Below the pieces are notes generated by a model, which saw nothing but the letters and a program-made list of their open reading frames with translations, was not told the origin of the DNA and searched no databases. DNA of 64,000 nucleotides. It comes from Desmodesmus armatus (taxonomy: Eukaryota > Chlorophyta > Chlorophyceae > Sphaeropleales > Scenedesmaceae). Below are positions 11,571-23,110 of the stretch, piece after piece. The stretch spans positions 1 through 64,000 of the forward strand of contig VIIQ02000050.1 of the NCBI GenBank assembly GCA_007449985.2, written 5' to 3'. Positions within the stretch are counted from its first letter, which is position 1. Each line of letters begins with the position of its first letter. Both the position numbers and the translations under genes were made by a program.

Positions 11571-12585
11571 CGATGCAGCAGAGGCGTCAGCACAGGAGCT
11601 ACTGCAGTTTTCCACTGACCCGCACCAGCTGGCGTCCTTCAGGGAGCAGTCAGGCCAACTTGAAGAGCAGCAAGGCGAGGACTTTTCAGATTACTGCAGC
11701 ACAATAGTTTACTTGCACGGCCTGCAGCAGCTGCTGGAACAGCCGGTGGTTGCTGCTGTGCTGGGGTGGGACAGTGAGCAGCAGCAGCAGCAGCTGGCAG
11801 AGGTACGCAGCTTGTGCAGCATGTGGGAGACAGCCGCAGCTGGGCAACAGCATCAGCAGCAGCAGCCAGCCTCAGCAGCTGATACCTTCCCAGCACAGGG
11901 GGCAGCAGGGGTCACGATGGCATCTGGGGCATCAGCACCTGAGGCACATGCAGCACCTGAGCATAGCAGCGCACCGAGGGTGGCAGTTGCACCAGGCCAG
12001 GTTGCTGGTGTTGACGGCAGCAGCGGCAGTGGGGCTGCTGCTGCTGATACACTGAGCTGTGGTGTGGCAGCACTGCTGCTTGAAGCAGCTGCAGCAGCCG
12101 CAGCAGCTTCACCCGCACAGCCTGTACCGCCTGCCAGTCCCAGCACCCTCAGCACCCCAGCAGTGCCGCCTGCCATCCCCAGCACCCTCACTGTCGACGA
12201 AGCTGCAACTGCGCGGTCTCCACTACGGGCGGCGTTGACGAAATGGGTGCAGGCATGTGGCATAGAGGGCGGTGGCAGCGTTCGTGTGGCGGAGCTGCTG
12301 CCACACTATGCCAGCCTGCTGAGTCACCTGGACAGTCAGCACAGCAGCAAGCGGCTGGCACCTACGACAATCTACATATATCTAGTGGCCCTTTGCGGCT
12401 TCCTCAGGGCTCACCAGCAGGTCCTGCAGAGCAGCAGTGTGGACTATGAAGCAATGCTCAGCAGCATGGAGGCAGCACGCAGCAAGTACTGCCAGATCAA
12501 GGTGGATGGGCAAGTGGCAAACAGCCTGGAGGCAGCTGCAGCTTCCCAGCCTGCCCAGGGGTACTGGCCTCGCATGAATGCTGCT

Positions 12586-12626
<41 letters not shown>

Positions 12627-15600
12627 TGGAGGTGCTGCTGCCAGTGGTGGTCCAGCAGCCTCGGCAGGTTTGACAGGCAGTGTGATGCCGGGTCTTGCGC
12701 CTGCGGCTGCTGCCGCTGCTGCTGGGTCTGTTGAAGGGGCCACCTCTGCACATTTGAGTCAGCAGCTGAGCGGTGTCGCCCAGTCCCAGGCAGCTGAAGC
12801 AGCAGCCCATCAAGCAGCAGCAGCAACAACCACAGCCATGGCAGCTGGTGCTGTAGGTTGCAGCAGCAGCGACGAAGGCGCCTTGGCTGCTGCCGCTGCT
12901 GCCTCGGTTTTGCTATCCTTGCAGCAGCAGGCGCAGGTACCCCTTGGCTGCCATACGGCAGCAAGAAAGCCTGCAGCATCAGCAGCAGCTTCAATCGCCA
13001 CACCCCCCGGCTGCCGGCTGCCGCCCCCAGCACCCTCACTGTTGATGCAGCAGCACCTGCGGAGGACGTAGTAGGGGTTACTTTGCTGGAGTGGGCGCAG
13101 GCGTGTGGCATAGCAGGTGACCCTGGCAGTGTGTCTGTGGCAGAGCTGCTGCCACACTATGCCAGCCTGCTGCTTCACCTGGACACCCAGCACAGCAGCG
13201 GGCGGCTGTTGGCTACGACAGTCCACGCCTCTCTATCTGAGTTGTGCGGCTTCCTCAGGGATCACCAGCAGGTCCTGCAGAGCAGCAGTGTGGACTATGA
13301 AGCAATGCTCAGCAGCATGAACACAGCATGCGGCAGGTACCAGCAGATGGTGGGGGCAGAGGGGCAAGTTACAACAATCCTGGGCGGCACAGAAGGTAAA
13401 GCCTTCAGGACAGGAGATTCACACCTTCACAATGGATCATCAAACAACACAAGCACAGGCTATCAACCAGTATGGGTTATGGGCAGCACCTGTTGTTGCA
13501 GTCACTGCAACACGGTAGTGCCACAGCCTGCCCAGAAGTACACGACTCGCAATACTGCCGCTGGTGGTCCAGCAGCCTCAGCAGGTTTGGCAGGCAGCGT
13601 GATGCCAGGTCTTGCGCCTTTGAGAAACCCATACTGCGGTTGCTTGTCACGGCCCTTGCCCCGTCTTCACTGTTGAGCTCATCTGCTTACATCATTTCTT
13701 TTGTTTCTTGCAGGCGCACCCACACCAGCCAGTGTGACAAAGAAGCACAGCAGGGACTCCCAACCAACAGCAGACCAGACACCAACAGCCAGCCCCATCA
13801 CCAAAAAGCAGCGCCTTGCCGACAGCGAGGCAGCAGCACCCACAACAGCAACACCCGCAGCAGCAACAGATGCTGCCACTACAATCCCTGACGACTGCAT
13901 CCCAGTCGCTTGTGGGGATGCCAGGGGCCGCTACAGCATCAGCAAGGGCATGATCCTAGTGGACTCTGCAGAGCAGCAGGGCAGCTGGGTGACCAGGGCA
14001 GACTTTGTGAACAAGGTTGGGGGCCGGGGGTCACACGACTACCTAAAGGCTATCAAGGTAGTGGCAAAAGACGGCAGCAGCCTGGGTCAGCTAGGCAAGT
14101 ACCTCAAGGGTTACACTGTCACACCAGCCCGGCCTTCAAAGCAGCAGCAGGATCAGCAGGACCAGCCTGGGGAGGAGCAGGGTGGCAATGGGTGTGAGTG
14201 TGAGGTTCCTCCTGATGGGGATGCTGCAACAGCAGCAAGTGAGGAGGCAGGTACAGCCAGTGGCAAGGCTCAGCAGGGTGGGGCCAAGGCTGCAGCTGGG
14301 GCACAGGGTTGCAGCGGCAGCAGCAGGAGGAGGTCCGCTGCTGCTGCGGCAGCTGCGGCAGCACCAGCTGAGCCCAGACCAGGCAGGCGCAGCAGCAAGG
14401 CTGCTGCCACCGCCGCCACCGCTGCTGTTGCGGCAGAGGAGGAGGAGGCAGCAGCAGCAGAAGCAGGTAGTGGCGGGTCATCTGGTGCTGCATCCACCAA
14501 GTGCAGCAGGCGCTCACCTGCAGCCAAGGCCCTTGACAGCGAGCTTGCCGCTGCTGCTCCTGAGGCCGCGGCTGGTTTGGGCGTGAAGGGCAGGGCATCC
14601 ACAGCTAAGGGCCGCCACTTTGAGTACTCAAAGGCAGCAGCTGCAGCTGCAGAGGCTGCCGATGCTGATGCTGCAGCTGCCGATGCAGATGCAGATGCAG
14701 AGGCTGCACCTGCGGATGCAAATGCAGATGCAGGGTCTGCAGCTGCGGATGCTGATGCAGCTGCTGCTGCTGCCCTGGGTGAGGAGGAGGGTGTTGCTGT
14801 TGCTGCGCCTGGCAGCATGGCGGGTGACACAGAGACAGCAGCTCCTGTAGCAGAAGGGGAGCTTGATGCCGCTGCTGCCGCTGCTGCTGCTGCTGCGTCT
14901 GCTGAAGGGGTCACCTCCGCACAGCTGAGCCAGCAGCTGAGTGGTGTCACCCAGCCCCAGGCGGCTGAAGCAGCAGCCCCCCAAGCAGCAGCAGGTGTAG
15001 ATGCAGCACCCATTGCAGCAGCAGCAATGACCACAGCTGGTGCAGCCAGTGCGGCAGGTGCAGCAGGCGGCAGCAGTGGTGCAGGGGCCTCGCCTGCTGC
15101 TGCTGCTGCTGCCGCCTCGGTCCTGCTGTCCTTGCAGCAGCAGCAGCAGCAGCAGATACCGGTGCCCCTGGGCGGTTGTGTGACAGCAAGGATGTCGGCA
15201 ACACCAGCAGCAACAGCAGCGGACCCAACCTCCATGTGGTTGTGCACCACCAAACAGCTGCCAACCGGCACTCCCAGCACCCTCACGGTCAAGGAGGTAG
15301 CAGCTGAGTGGCCAAAGCTGAGGGCTGTCTTGTCCAAGTGGGTGCAGGCTTGTGGCATAGCAGGTGACCCTGGCAGCGTGTGTGTGGCAGAGCTGCTGCC
15401 ACACTACGCCAGCCTGCTGACTCACCTGGACAGCAGCAACCAGCTGTCAGCTCAGACAGTCCATGGCTATCTATTGGCGCTGTGCAGCTTCCTCAATGAC
15501 CAGCATCAGCTTCTGCACAGCAGCAGCGTCGACTATGCAGCAATGCTGAGCAGCTTGGGCACAGCACGCAGCAAGTACTACTGCCAGTGGCAAATGGTGA

Positions 15601-18600
15601 AGGTGAAGGGGCAAGAGGCAAGCAGCCTGGGTGGCAGCAGCAACACTGCCACCCTGAAAGCCAGTGCATCCGATCGGTCTGCGGCAGCTGCAGCTCTTCA
15701 GCCCGCCCAGGAGGACAAGCCTTGCATCTCTGCTGGTGCTGCTGCTGGCCTGGCAGCCTCAGCAGGTCTGGCAGGCAGTGTGGTACCAGGTCTTGCCTCT
15801 GCTGCTGCTGCTGCCGGTCCTGCTGTATCAACTGAATGGGTTGCCTTCGCAAGGCTGCTTCAGCAGCAGAGTGGCTTATCCAGCACCGGGCAGTTGAGGC
15901 AGCAGGGCCTGAAGCAGCAGCAGCAGCAGCAGCAGCAGGTGATGATGCAGCACCCCTTGCAGCAGCAGCAGCAGCAATGACCACAGCGGGTGCAGTAGGC
16001 GGCAGCAGCAGTGGCGGCGCGGCCTTGGTTGCTTCGGTTGCTGCTGCTGCAGCTGGTGATCTTTTGGGCCGCGTGAGGTCCTTCTTACCCAGGGTCGGCA
16101 GTGGTGGTGCTGCTGCTGTTCAGGAGCAAGGTGCTGTCAGCGGCAGAGATGGGCAGGCTGCCGCCGCCGCTGCCGCCGCCGCCGCTGCCGCAGCAGCAGC
16201 AGCCGCAGCAGCAGCAACAGCCACACCCGACCAGCTGCCGGCTGGCACCTCCCAACAGCTGCTGCCCGTCACCCCCAGCACCCTCACTGTCGGCCCAGTG
16301 GCAGCTGCACGTACAACACTGAGGTCTGCTCTGAACAAATGGGTGCAGGCGTGTGGCATAGCAGGTGACCCCGGCAGCGTGCGTGTTGCAGAGCTGCTGC
16401 CACACTATGACAAAGTGCTGACTCACCTGGGCAGCCAGCACAGCAGCACTGGTGCACCTGGACAGCCACGGTGGCTGTCTGCTCAGACAGTCTACATATA
16501 TCTATCGGCGCTGTGTGATATGCTCAGGGACCACCAGCAGGTCCTGCAGAGCAGCAGCGTTGACTATGCAGCGATGCTGAGCAGCATGGACACAGCGCGC
16601 AGCAGGTATCATCACGTGGCAAAGGTGGAGCGGCAAGTCTGGGCAGCCTCGGCAGGTCCGGCAGCCAGTCTTGCTGCTGCTCCTGCAGCCGCTGCTCCTG
16701 CTCCTGCAGCTGCTGCTCCTGTGGCTGCTGCTGCTGCTGCTGCCGGTCCTGTTGAATCGGCTGAATGGGTCGCCTCCGCAAGGCTGCTTCAGCAGCAGAG
16801 TGGCTTCATCCAGCTCCCGGCAGCTGAGCCAGCAGGGCCTGAGGCAGCAGCAGCAGCAGGTGATGATGCAGCACCCCTTGCAGCAGCAGCAACAGCAATG
16901 ACCACAACGGGTGCAGTAGGCGGCAGCAGCAGTGGTGCGGCCTTGGCTACTGCTGCTGTTGCAGGCGGATTGAGGACCACCTTACCCTGGGCCGGTGATG
17001 GTGGAGCTTCTGTTAGTGAGGAGCAAGGTGCTCTCAGCAGCAGAGATGGGCTGGCTGCTGCTGCCGCATCAGCAGAAGCAGCCACCCTTGACCAGCTGCC
17101 AGCTGGCACCTCCAGCACCCTCACTGTCAGTGAAGCAGCCCCTGCGGGACCCCTACGGTCTGCTCTGCGCAGATGGGTGCTGGCTTGCGGCATAGCAGGT
17201 GACCCTGGCAGCGTGCGTGTGTCAGAGCTGCTGCCGCACTATGCCAGCCTGCTGGCTCACCTGGACAGCCAGCACAGCAGCAAGCAGCTGGCACAAGCGA
17301 CAGTCTGCCAATATCTATCGGTGCTGTGCAGCTTCCTCAAGTCTCTGCAGTGGGCCCTGCAGGGCAGCAGTGTGGACTATGCAGCGATGCTCAGCAGCAT
17401 GTGTGCAGCGCGCAGCAAGTGCTACCAACTATCCAGCAACCACTACCGGGTACATAGGAACTTGACGGGGAAAGTGCCAAACAGCTTGGGCGGCACGAAA
17501 AGCAACGCAACAGCCTCTGCTCCACAGCCTGCAGGTGATGATGCAGCAACCGTGACAGCAGCAGCAGTGACCACAGGGGGCGCAGCAGGCGGCAGCAGCA
17601 GTGGCGGCGGGGCCTTGGCTGCTGCTGCTGCTGCTGGTTCTGGTGGTGCTGCTGCTGCTGCAGTGGGCTGGGAGCTTCCCGTCATTCTCAGGGCTGGCAG
17701 TGGTGATGCCGCTGCTGTTGAGGACACTGACGCTTGGCAGCAAGGTGATGTCAGCAGTGGGGATGGCCAGGCTGCCGCAGCAGCAGCAGCAGAAGGTGGG
17801 CAGAAGCAGCCGGGTATGCAGCCGTCCTCCTTTTGGGAAGTCACACCCTTTGGACTGCGACCCATCACCACAGCGACAGCAGGTGGTGCTGCAGCAACCG
17901 ACCAGGCCGCTGTTGAAGCCGCACCCGCTGCCCCCATTGACTGGGCTGCCCTTGCTGCTGCACCCGCACAGCTGCAAGCTGGTGTTCCCGTCAGGTGGAC
18001 TGTTGATGATTTACCAGCTACTAAGCCAAAACTGCGGGCGGCGTTCAGGAAGTGGGTGCAGGCTTGCGGCATTGTGGGTGACCCTGGCAGCGTGCGTCTG
18101 GCAGAGCTGCTGCCACACTATGCTAGCCTGGTTACGTACATGCACACTCAGCTCAACACTAAGAAATTTACGCCTGTGACAATATGGCATAACTTCCAGG
18201 ATCTTCACAACTTCCTTAGGGACAACCGGCAGGCCCTGCAGAGCAGCAGTTCTGTCGACTATGCCGCAATGCTCAGCAGCATGGATGCAGCACGCAGGGG
18301 CTTCTACCAGCTATCCAAACCGCAAAGGCGAGTCTCCAACTCCCGTAGCGGACACAAAGTCAAAGCAGCAGCCCCTGCTTCTGCAGCTGCCGCTACTGCT
18401 GCAGATCGCATTGATGCTGCTGCTGGTCCAGCAGCCTCAGCAGGGGCCACAGGCAACGCAGCTGCGGGACCACTCCCTGCTACAGCCTCTGCTGTTACAG
18501 CCTCTGCTACAGCCGCTGCTGCCGCTGCTGGGCCTGTTGATGATTGGGCCAGCTTTGCACAGCTGAGTGAGCAGCTGGGAACTGCTACCTGGCCCCAGGC

Positions 18601-18662
18601 AGCTGAGGCGCATCAACTGCCGGCAGTATCCCTTGGAGACCTTGGCAGCGCAACACCCCCCT

Positions 18663-18694
<32 letters not shown>

Positions 18695-19240
18695 GTGTGT
18701 GCAGCTGGTGAAGCAGGGGCAGGAGGTGAGGGCGCTGGTAATGGGATGACAGCCCCTTCTGCTGCAGCTGCAGGTGGTGCATGTGAAGGCTGGGAAGGCG
18801 CTCAGCAAGCTGCTTCTTTCACTAGGCGCTGCATCAGCATGGCAGACTTGCTACAGCAGCTGCAAACAGTACCCGGCTTGGGGCCTGGTTGTGGGGGCGC
18901 CTGCATGCAGCAAGTGCAGGAGAGTGCGGCTTGCTTTGAGGGTGTGAGCTTGGATGCGATCCCTGCATCTCTGCTGCTGACAAACTACATTGCTGGGGTG
19001 GGGGACAGGGCACAGCTGTTCCTGAATGCAGCAGGGCAGCAGGGTTCAGCGCATGCAGGTGCTGCCAGTGAATGCTTCATGTTGATGCAGGAGGTTAAGG
19101 GTCTGCTGCTGCTGTCAGAGCAGCCTGTGTTGCAGCATGTGTTGGGAGGGCAGCAGCTGCATGAGCTGGTCGAGGGGCTGATGAGGTGCAAGCAGCTGCT
19201 GGGTGACAAGCTCCGATCCCTGAATGTGTTGTGCTTGTAG
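10376..19240 (+). CDS. Modular-family gene 3: giant multi-repeat protein with SAND-like domain (two apparent frameshifts)
   Basis: Product unknown. Exon 1 is 10376-10678 (101 codons), the donor is CAG|GTATCA, and exon 2 starts at 11083 in phase 0. Exon 2 carries module A (about 11398-11860, MTLAGLQQCLQGCGCEHGL then HGLQQLLEQPVVAAVLG), an Ala run of about 22 residues (11504-11572), and cores B1 (about 12240-12495) and B2 (about 13089-13345). The frame changes at the C run 13003-13008. A probable 105-bp intron (13609-13713, acceptor TTTGTTTCTTGCAG) joins in phase 1 to a segment with KKQRLA-type basic patches and a SAND-like domain (13890-14120). Core B3 (about 15337-15590) follows, then a one-base deletion near 15877, then cores B4 (16338-16615), B5 (17172-17440) and B6 (18048-18315), and module D (about 18830-19220). 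It stops at 19238-19240. It could instead be two or three genes, or a partly dead locus. Confidence 0.6.
11504..11572 (+). repeat. (GCA)n microsatellite coding for poly-Ala in gene 3
   Basis: An almost pure trinucleotide run read in the Ala frame. Other runs of this type occur at 12585-12627 and 16150-16215. Confidence 0.9.
13890..14120 (+). other. SAND/VARL-like domain inside gene 3
   Basis: About 77 residues read IPVACGDARGRYSISKGMI, then G-WVTRADFVNKVGG, then SHDYLKAIKVV, then SLGQLGKYLKG. SAND domains show the same order: a P-V-CG-A-G start, a W-TP-EF segment, a KDWK-like motif and a final -L--L---G. Here the KDWK motif is degenerate (HDYLKAIKV). SAND domains bind DNA and are expanded in volvocine algae (RegA/RLS, the VARL family). 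The call is by eye; a profile search would decide. Confidence 0.6.
15835..17440 (+). repeat. Internal ~930-bp tandem duplication in gene 3
   Basis: The sequence starting AGGCTGCTTCAGCAGCAGAG at 15852 recurs at 16781, an offset of 929 bp. Each unit holds an Ala/Gly linker with a GAVGGSSSG motif, a DQLPAGTS-STLTV linker and one core B. A diverged third start is visible near 17537. Confidence 0.75.
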
Positions 19241-20134
19241 CACTGGCTGACACAGCATCGCTCTGTCACAAAGCAGTAATACTGCCAACCTTGCCCAGGT
19301 GCCACGGTTTGGTCGGGCTTGAGGTACTTACTGGCTCTTGGATACTGTTGCAGATCGTACATGTGCTCAAGACAGTGCCACTTGTCTTGCAGTTATCTGT
19401 TTTCCAGTGCCCCAGTGGGCCAAGTGATTGCCAACCTGGCCCAGTGGGCCAGGCAGTTTTGGGTAGGGCCCCAACCCATTGGCGGCCAATGTCCTGTATT
19501 ACCGTAGTGTTCAGGATTTGAGGGTTTTTGGTGATCCCAAGACAGAATGTCAGCATGTTTCAGAGTTTCAGTACACGCTGGAGCCATTGTCACAATTTTT
19601 AGCAGGGTAGTATTGGCCAGTATCTGATTTCTTTGGTACAATCAAGGCGCTGGTCAGGTGCCTGTTGACACACAGCGTGGGTGTGAGTCACACTGCCCAT
19701 GGCAGTACACTTCTCATCTTTGCTTCCTGTGATGTGTGGAAGAGACGTGACGAGTAACACAACATTGGCACAGTACCCTAAACCCTAAACTAGTGTGCCA
19801 CGCAGTGGTCAGGCTGACACTATTGCCACTGACCTTGGAAGCTGCCAGCAACCTTAGCCGCTCGTCACAGAGCGGCGGCTGTTGTCCTGTCATGTCACCA
19901 TGTGTGGCCAAACTACTGGCGGCACACGGTGTGTATGTGCGTCTCTTTTTCACCACGGAAATGTCAAACGTGTGTCAATTGTACGCATAAAACAGGGTCA
20001 GCCACACGTTGAAGGGCCTCAGAGTCTGGGTGTTGATACAACTCAGTGCACGGCAGCATGCCTGACCGCCTCTTCAGGAACAAACTGAGGCTCAGGCTGC
20101 TGCAGCAATCAATTCAACCACACCACCAGTAGGG
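19241..20134. other. Intergenic after gene 3
   Basis: No gene seen. It holds the palindrome at 19435-19453 and a two-unit telomere-like CCCTAAACCCTAAAC at 19776-19790. Confidence 0.5.
19435..19453. promoter_or_regulatory. 3' palindromic element, gene 3 copy
   Basis: CCTGGCCCAGTGGGCCAGG is a perfect 9-bp-arm palindrome about 195 bp after the gene 3 stop. Similar elements follow genes 6 and 7, with a degenerate one after gene 5. Confidence 0.55.
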
Positions 20135-22380
20135 CTACAGCACCTCAATGGACCTCACCATCCAACACCCATCCGCCTGCATTCCCAACCGCCACAGAAA
20201 CCGCCCCACCAGCTGTTCTCCACCACCACCACCACCATCTCTCCTGTTACCACTACCACTACTGCTACTGCTGCTACTGCTAGGCCCAATCAGCACAACC
20301 TCTTGGAGGAACTGCCTTTGACTCGGCAATGCACTGGCCCCGAGCTCAGCTGCCTGGTGCTCCCCAAGCAGCCTGTAGTGCGGCTGCAGCAGCAGCTGCC
20401 TAAACGCAGCCAAGTGAGCCTCCCAGCCGCTGCTGCTGGCATGCCGGCCCATCAAGTTGAACCCACAGGCCCTCAGCAGCTGCTGCTGCCGTAGGGCCTG
20501 CAGCTGTGCCCGCACAACGAGCTCTGGAGACACCCTGGGGTGGGGGCTGGCTGGCAGGTCCTGCTGCTGATCATTGTCTTCACTGAAGGCCTCCTGGCTG
20601 ATTGACACCACCTGCCAACAGGCTTGGGGCCTGGAAAGGCCTGTGTTGGCAGCAGCAGCAGCGCTACTGCTGCTGCTGCTGCTGCTGCTGAGTGGCGGCT
20701 GTTGTGGTTGATGTTGCTGCTGCTGCTGCGGCGGCGGCGCCGGTAGTGGAGATGGCTGGTGCTGAGCTTGCAGGTGTTGAGCTGAGTCATGCTGTTCACT
20801 GGCTTGCTGCGTTTCCACTTCATGCATTTGCTGCGACTGCAGCTGCTGCGGCTGCTGAGGGGTGTGTTGCTCCTGCTGCTGTGGGAGCAGTCCAGGCTGT
20901 TCTAGCTGCTGCTCCAGTGGCTGCAACTGCTGCTCGTGCTGCTGGATGCCTGGCAGTGCTGTCAGTGCCAACTTCCAGACCAGCACAGTTTCCTCCCCAG
21001 TACAGGCTGTGAGGGCAACCCGCATCAAACAGGTGCCCCCAACCTACGGAGCAGGCCATGGCAACACAGCAGCACACCCATGCACATGTTATCTCGTCAG
21101 CAACAGATCCAGAATCATGCAATGTAGGTTACACGGCTGCTACACTCTCCCAACAGCCTGTCAAGGCTCCACTTGCGTGGATGCTGACATCGCTTCCCAC
21201 CCAACGTTCCCCGCGCCCTCTTACACACATCCTTGTGGTACTATGGGTGGTATGCCTCATAGGACTGCTTGCATGTGACGGATATGTTGCCTACATGCTA
21301 GCTACACTTGTATCCTCTCTGCTGAACACACAGTGAGCAAACTCACACCCCTACACCAGCTCCCTGCACCCACCTGCAGCTGCTCAGCACGCATGAGCGC
21401 AGCCAGTCAGGACACACTCCCAACATTTTGTCCCACTACATCACCCCCCCCCCCCCCCCCCCCCCGCACACAGTACATGCACTCCCTCTGGCTGACACAC
21501 ACAACACCTCAGCCCTGCAAAACACCCACCCACCTGCAAGCTGCTCAGCACCCGTGAGCGTCTCAGCAGGTGTCCAGGCAGCACCCGCCGTGCCGCTGCG
21601 TCCATGAAGGGTGAGCAGCGGGCCAGTGGGCCCTGTTCATGTACAGGGACACCCGCCAGCAGCACTGGGGCACCCTGGGGGGCAATGCTGTCTGATGGGA
21701 GGTAGGGCTGCAGCCCTGACAGCTCACCACGCCTGGTGAATGGGGTGGAGTAAGGAGGGCGGTGAGAGAGGTAGTTATTGAGGTGAATAGGGAGGGAATA
21801 AGTGGATGGGGAAAGGGGTTCTGCATTCCTGCATTGCCATGTATTGCTGCATTCTGCAAGCACATTTGTGCATCATCCAAACCCCTCACATACATGCGTG
21901 TGCAATCAACTCTTTTGGCATTGCATGCTGGCAGTGTAAGAGATGCATAGTGTAAGCCATGTTGAGCACCCCTGGCCATCGTTGACAGAACAACTGCATT
22001 CTGGCGATCTGAGGGGAGCACAGTGCAGGCCCACTTGATAAGTTGAACCCCCATGTCATTCAACGACAGGAACGCTGCAAGGACGGTGCTCACCGCATGA
22101 CTGTGAGACACTCCAGCACTATGTCTTCAGGTACTGACAGCAGCTGCTGTCTGCTGGCTGCAAATGCATTTGCACTGTTGCTGTTGCTGCTCCCAACTGC
22201 CTCCTGCTGTGCTGCTCCCTGCCTGGCATACTCCTTGTGGATGCAGTGAAGCTGTAACTTACGCCTCTTGCAAGGCCTGCAGGGCCGCTGTTTGAAGGCT
22301 GTGGCGATGTGCACACATGAAGTGCTACTGCCAAACTTGGGCGCAGTAGTAGGTCTGTTAACGGTGCGTTGTTGCAGCAT
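20135..22380 (-). CDS. F-box-like protein with DUF4864-like C-terminus (3 exons)
   Basis: Exons on the minus strand: 22380-22094, 21732-21534 and 21043-20135. Donors are GTGAGC and GTGGGT; acceptors are TTCACCAG and CCGTAG. Phases 2 and 0 match, giving 464 residues. Exon 1 ends in LSVPEDIVLECLTVM, which fits the start of an F-box (substrate adaptor of SCF ubiquitin ligases); the second half of the box is poorly conserved. Exon 3 starts with a beta-rich VALTACTGEETVLVWKLALT stretch. A long Gln-rich linker and a Ser run follow. From residue ~333 a DUF4864-like domain is seen: PELVVRAQLQALRQQ, AFRQLLLQPHYRLLGEH, RQFLQEVVLIG, and FLWRLGMQADGCWMVRSIEV at the end. DUF4864 has no known biochemical role. 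Both domain calls are by eye. Confidence 0.5.
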
Positions 22381-23110
22381 ACTTGCTCACGATGACAAAC
22401 CTAAGTTTCAAAGGGCAGAATGATTTCCTGTTGATCGCGCATGTGTGAATGCATACATGAGAGGGTGCTTGGTCAGCAGATCGTTGACTAATTCCAGCAA
22501 CAACGCGAAACAAGTCACGCAGTCTGCGTGCAGGCCTGCCACATCAGTTGAACAGGGCGCTTTCAAGAAAGCGATTGCCCTTTGATCACACGGCAGGCGG
22601 CTTATGAAGTTTGGCAGTTGTCTTCCGAGGTATGACCGCAATTGTCAGCGTCCAGCACCTCTCTTGCAACAATTGACTACTGTAAGTGGTGCATTTGGCC
22701 ATGTAAGAAGCTCTGGGGTGGTGGGCGGGCCTGTGGACAGCCTGTGTGCTCATCACCAGGCAACAGCAGTCAACATCAGAACAACGCATATTTGGGTCGC
22801 GTGGCGGAACAAGGCCAAACTACCACCATTCGATAGCTAATAACGCGTAGATTCTGGATGTGTCATTGCTTTGCTTGGGGGAGGCCTGGTGGGAAAGTTA
22901 GGGCGAGAGTGAGGAAAGGCTGAGACTTTAACATCGAGCATGGGAAACGGCCTTGCCATATATGGCAGGCCAACGGCGTTGACTGGATCGCTTACAGAAT
23001 GGAACTCAAGCGGCATTTGGTGGGACTTTTTGTGTGCTTTGTGTCGTAGTGCGGTTGATTGCGCCAGCTGCTGCTGCCAGTAGATCACCCCACATCCACC
23101 CCTTACCCAA
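22381..23110. other. Intergenic, divergent promoters of the F-box-like gene and RidA
   Basis: No coding sequence supported. The two genes start outward from here. Confidence 0.4.

Noticed and set aside
14270..15358. Long minus-strand open frame opposite the SAND/core region of gene 3
   Set aside because: It is Ala/Ser-rich only because it mirrors GCA/CAG repeats. It reads the core backwards and has no splice logic or conserved motif.
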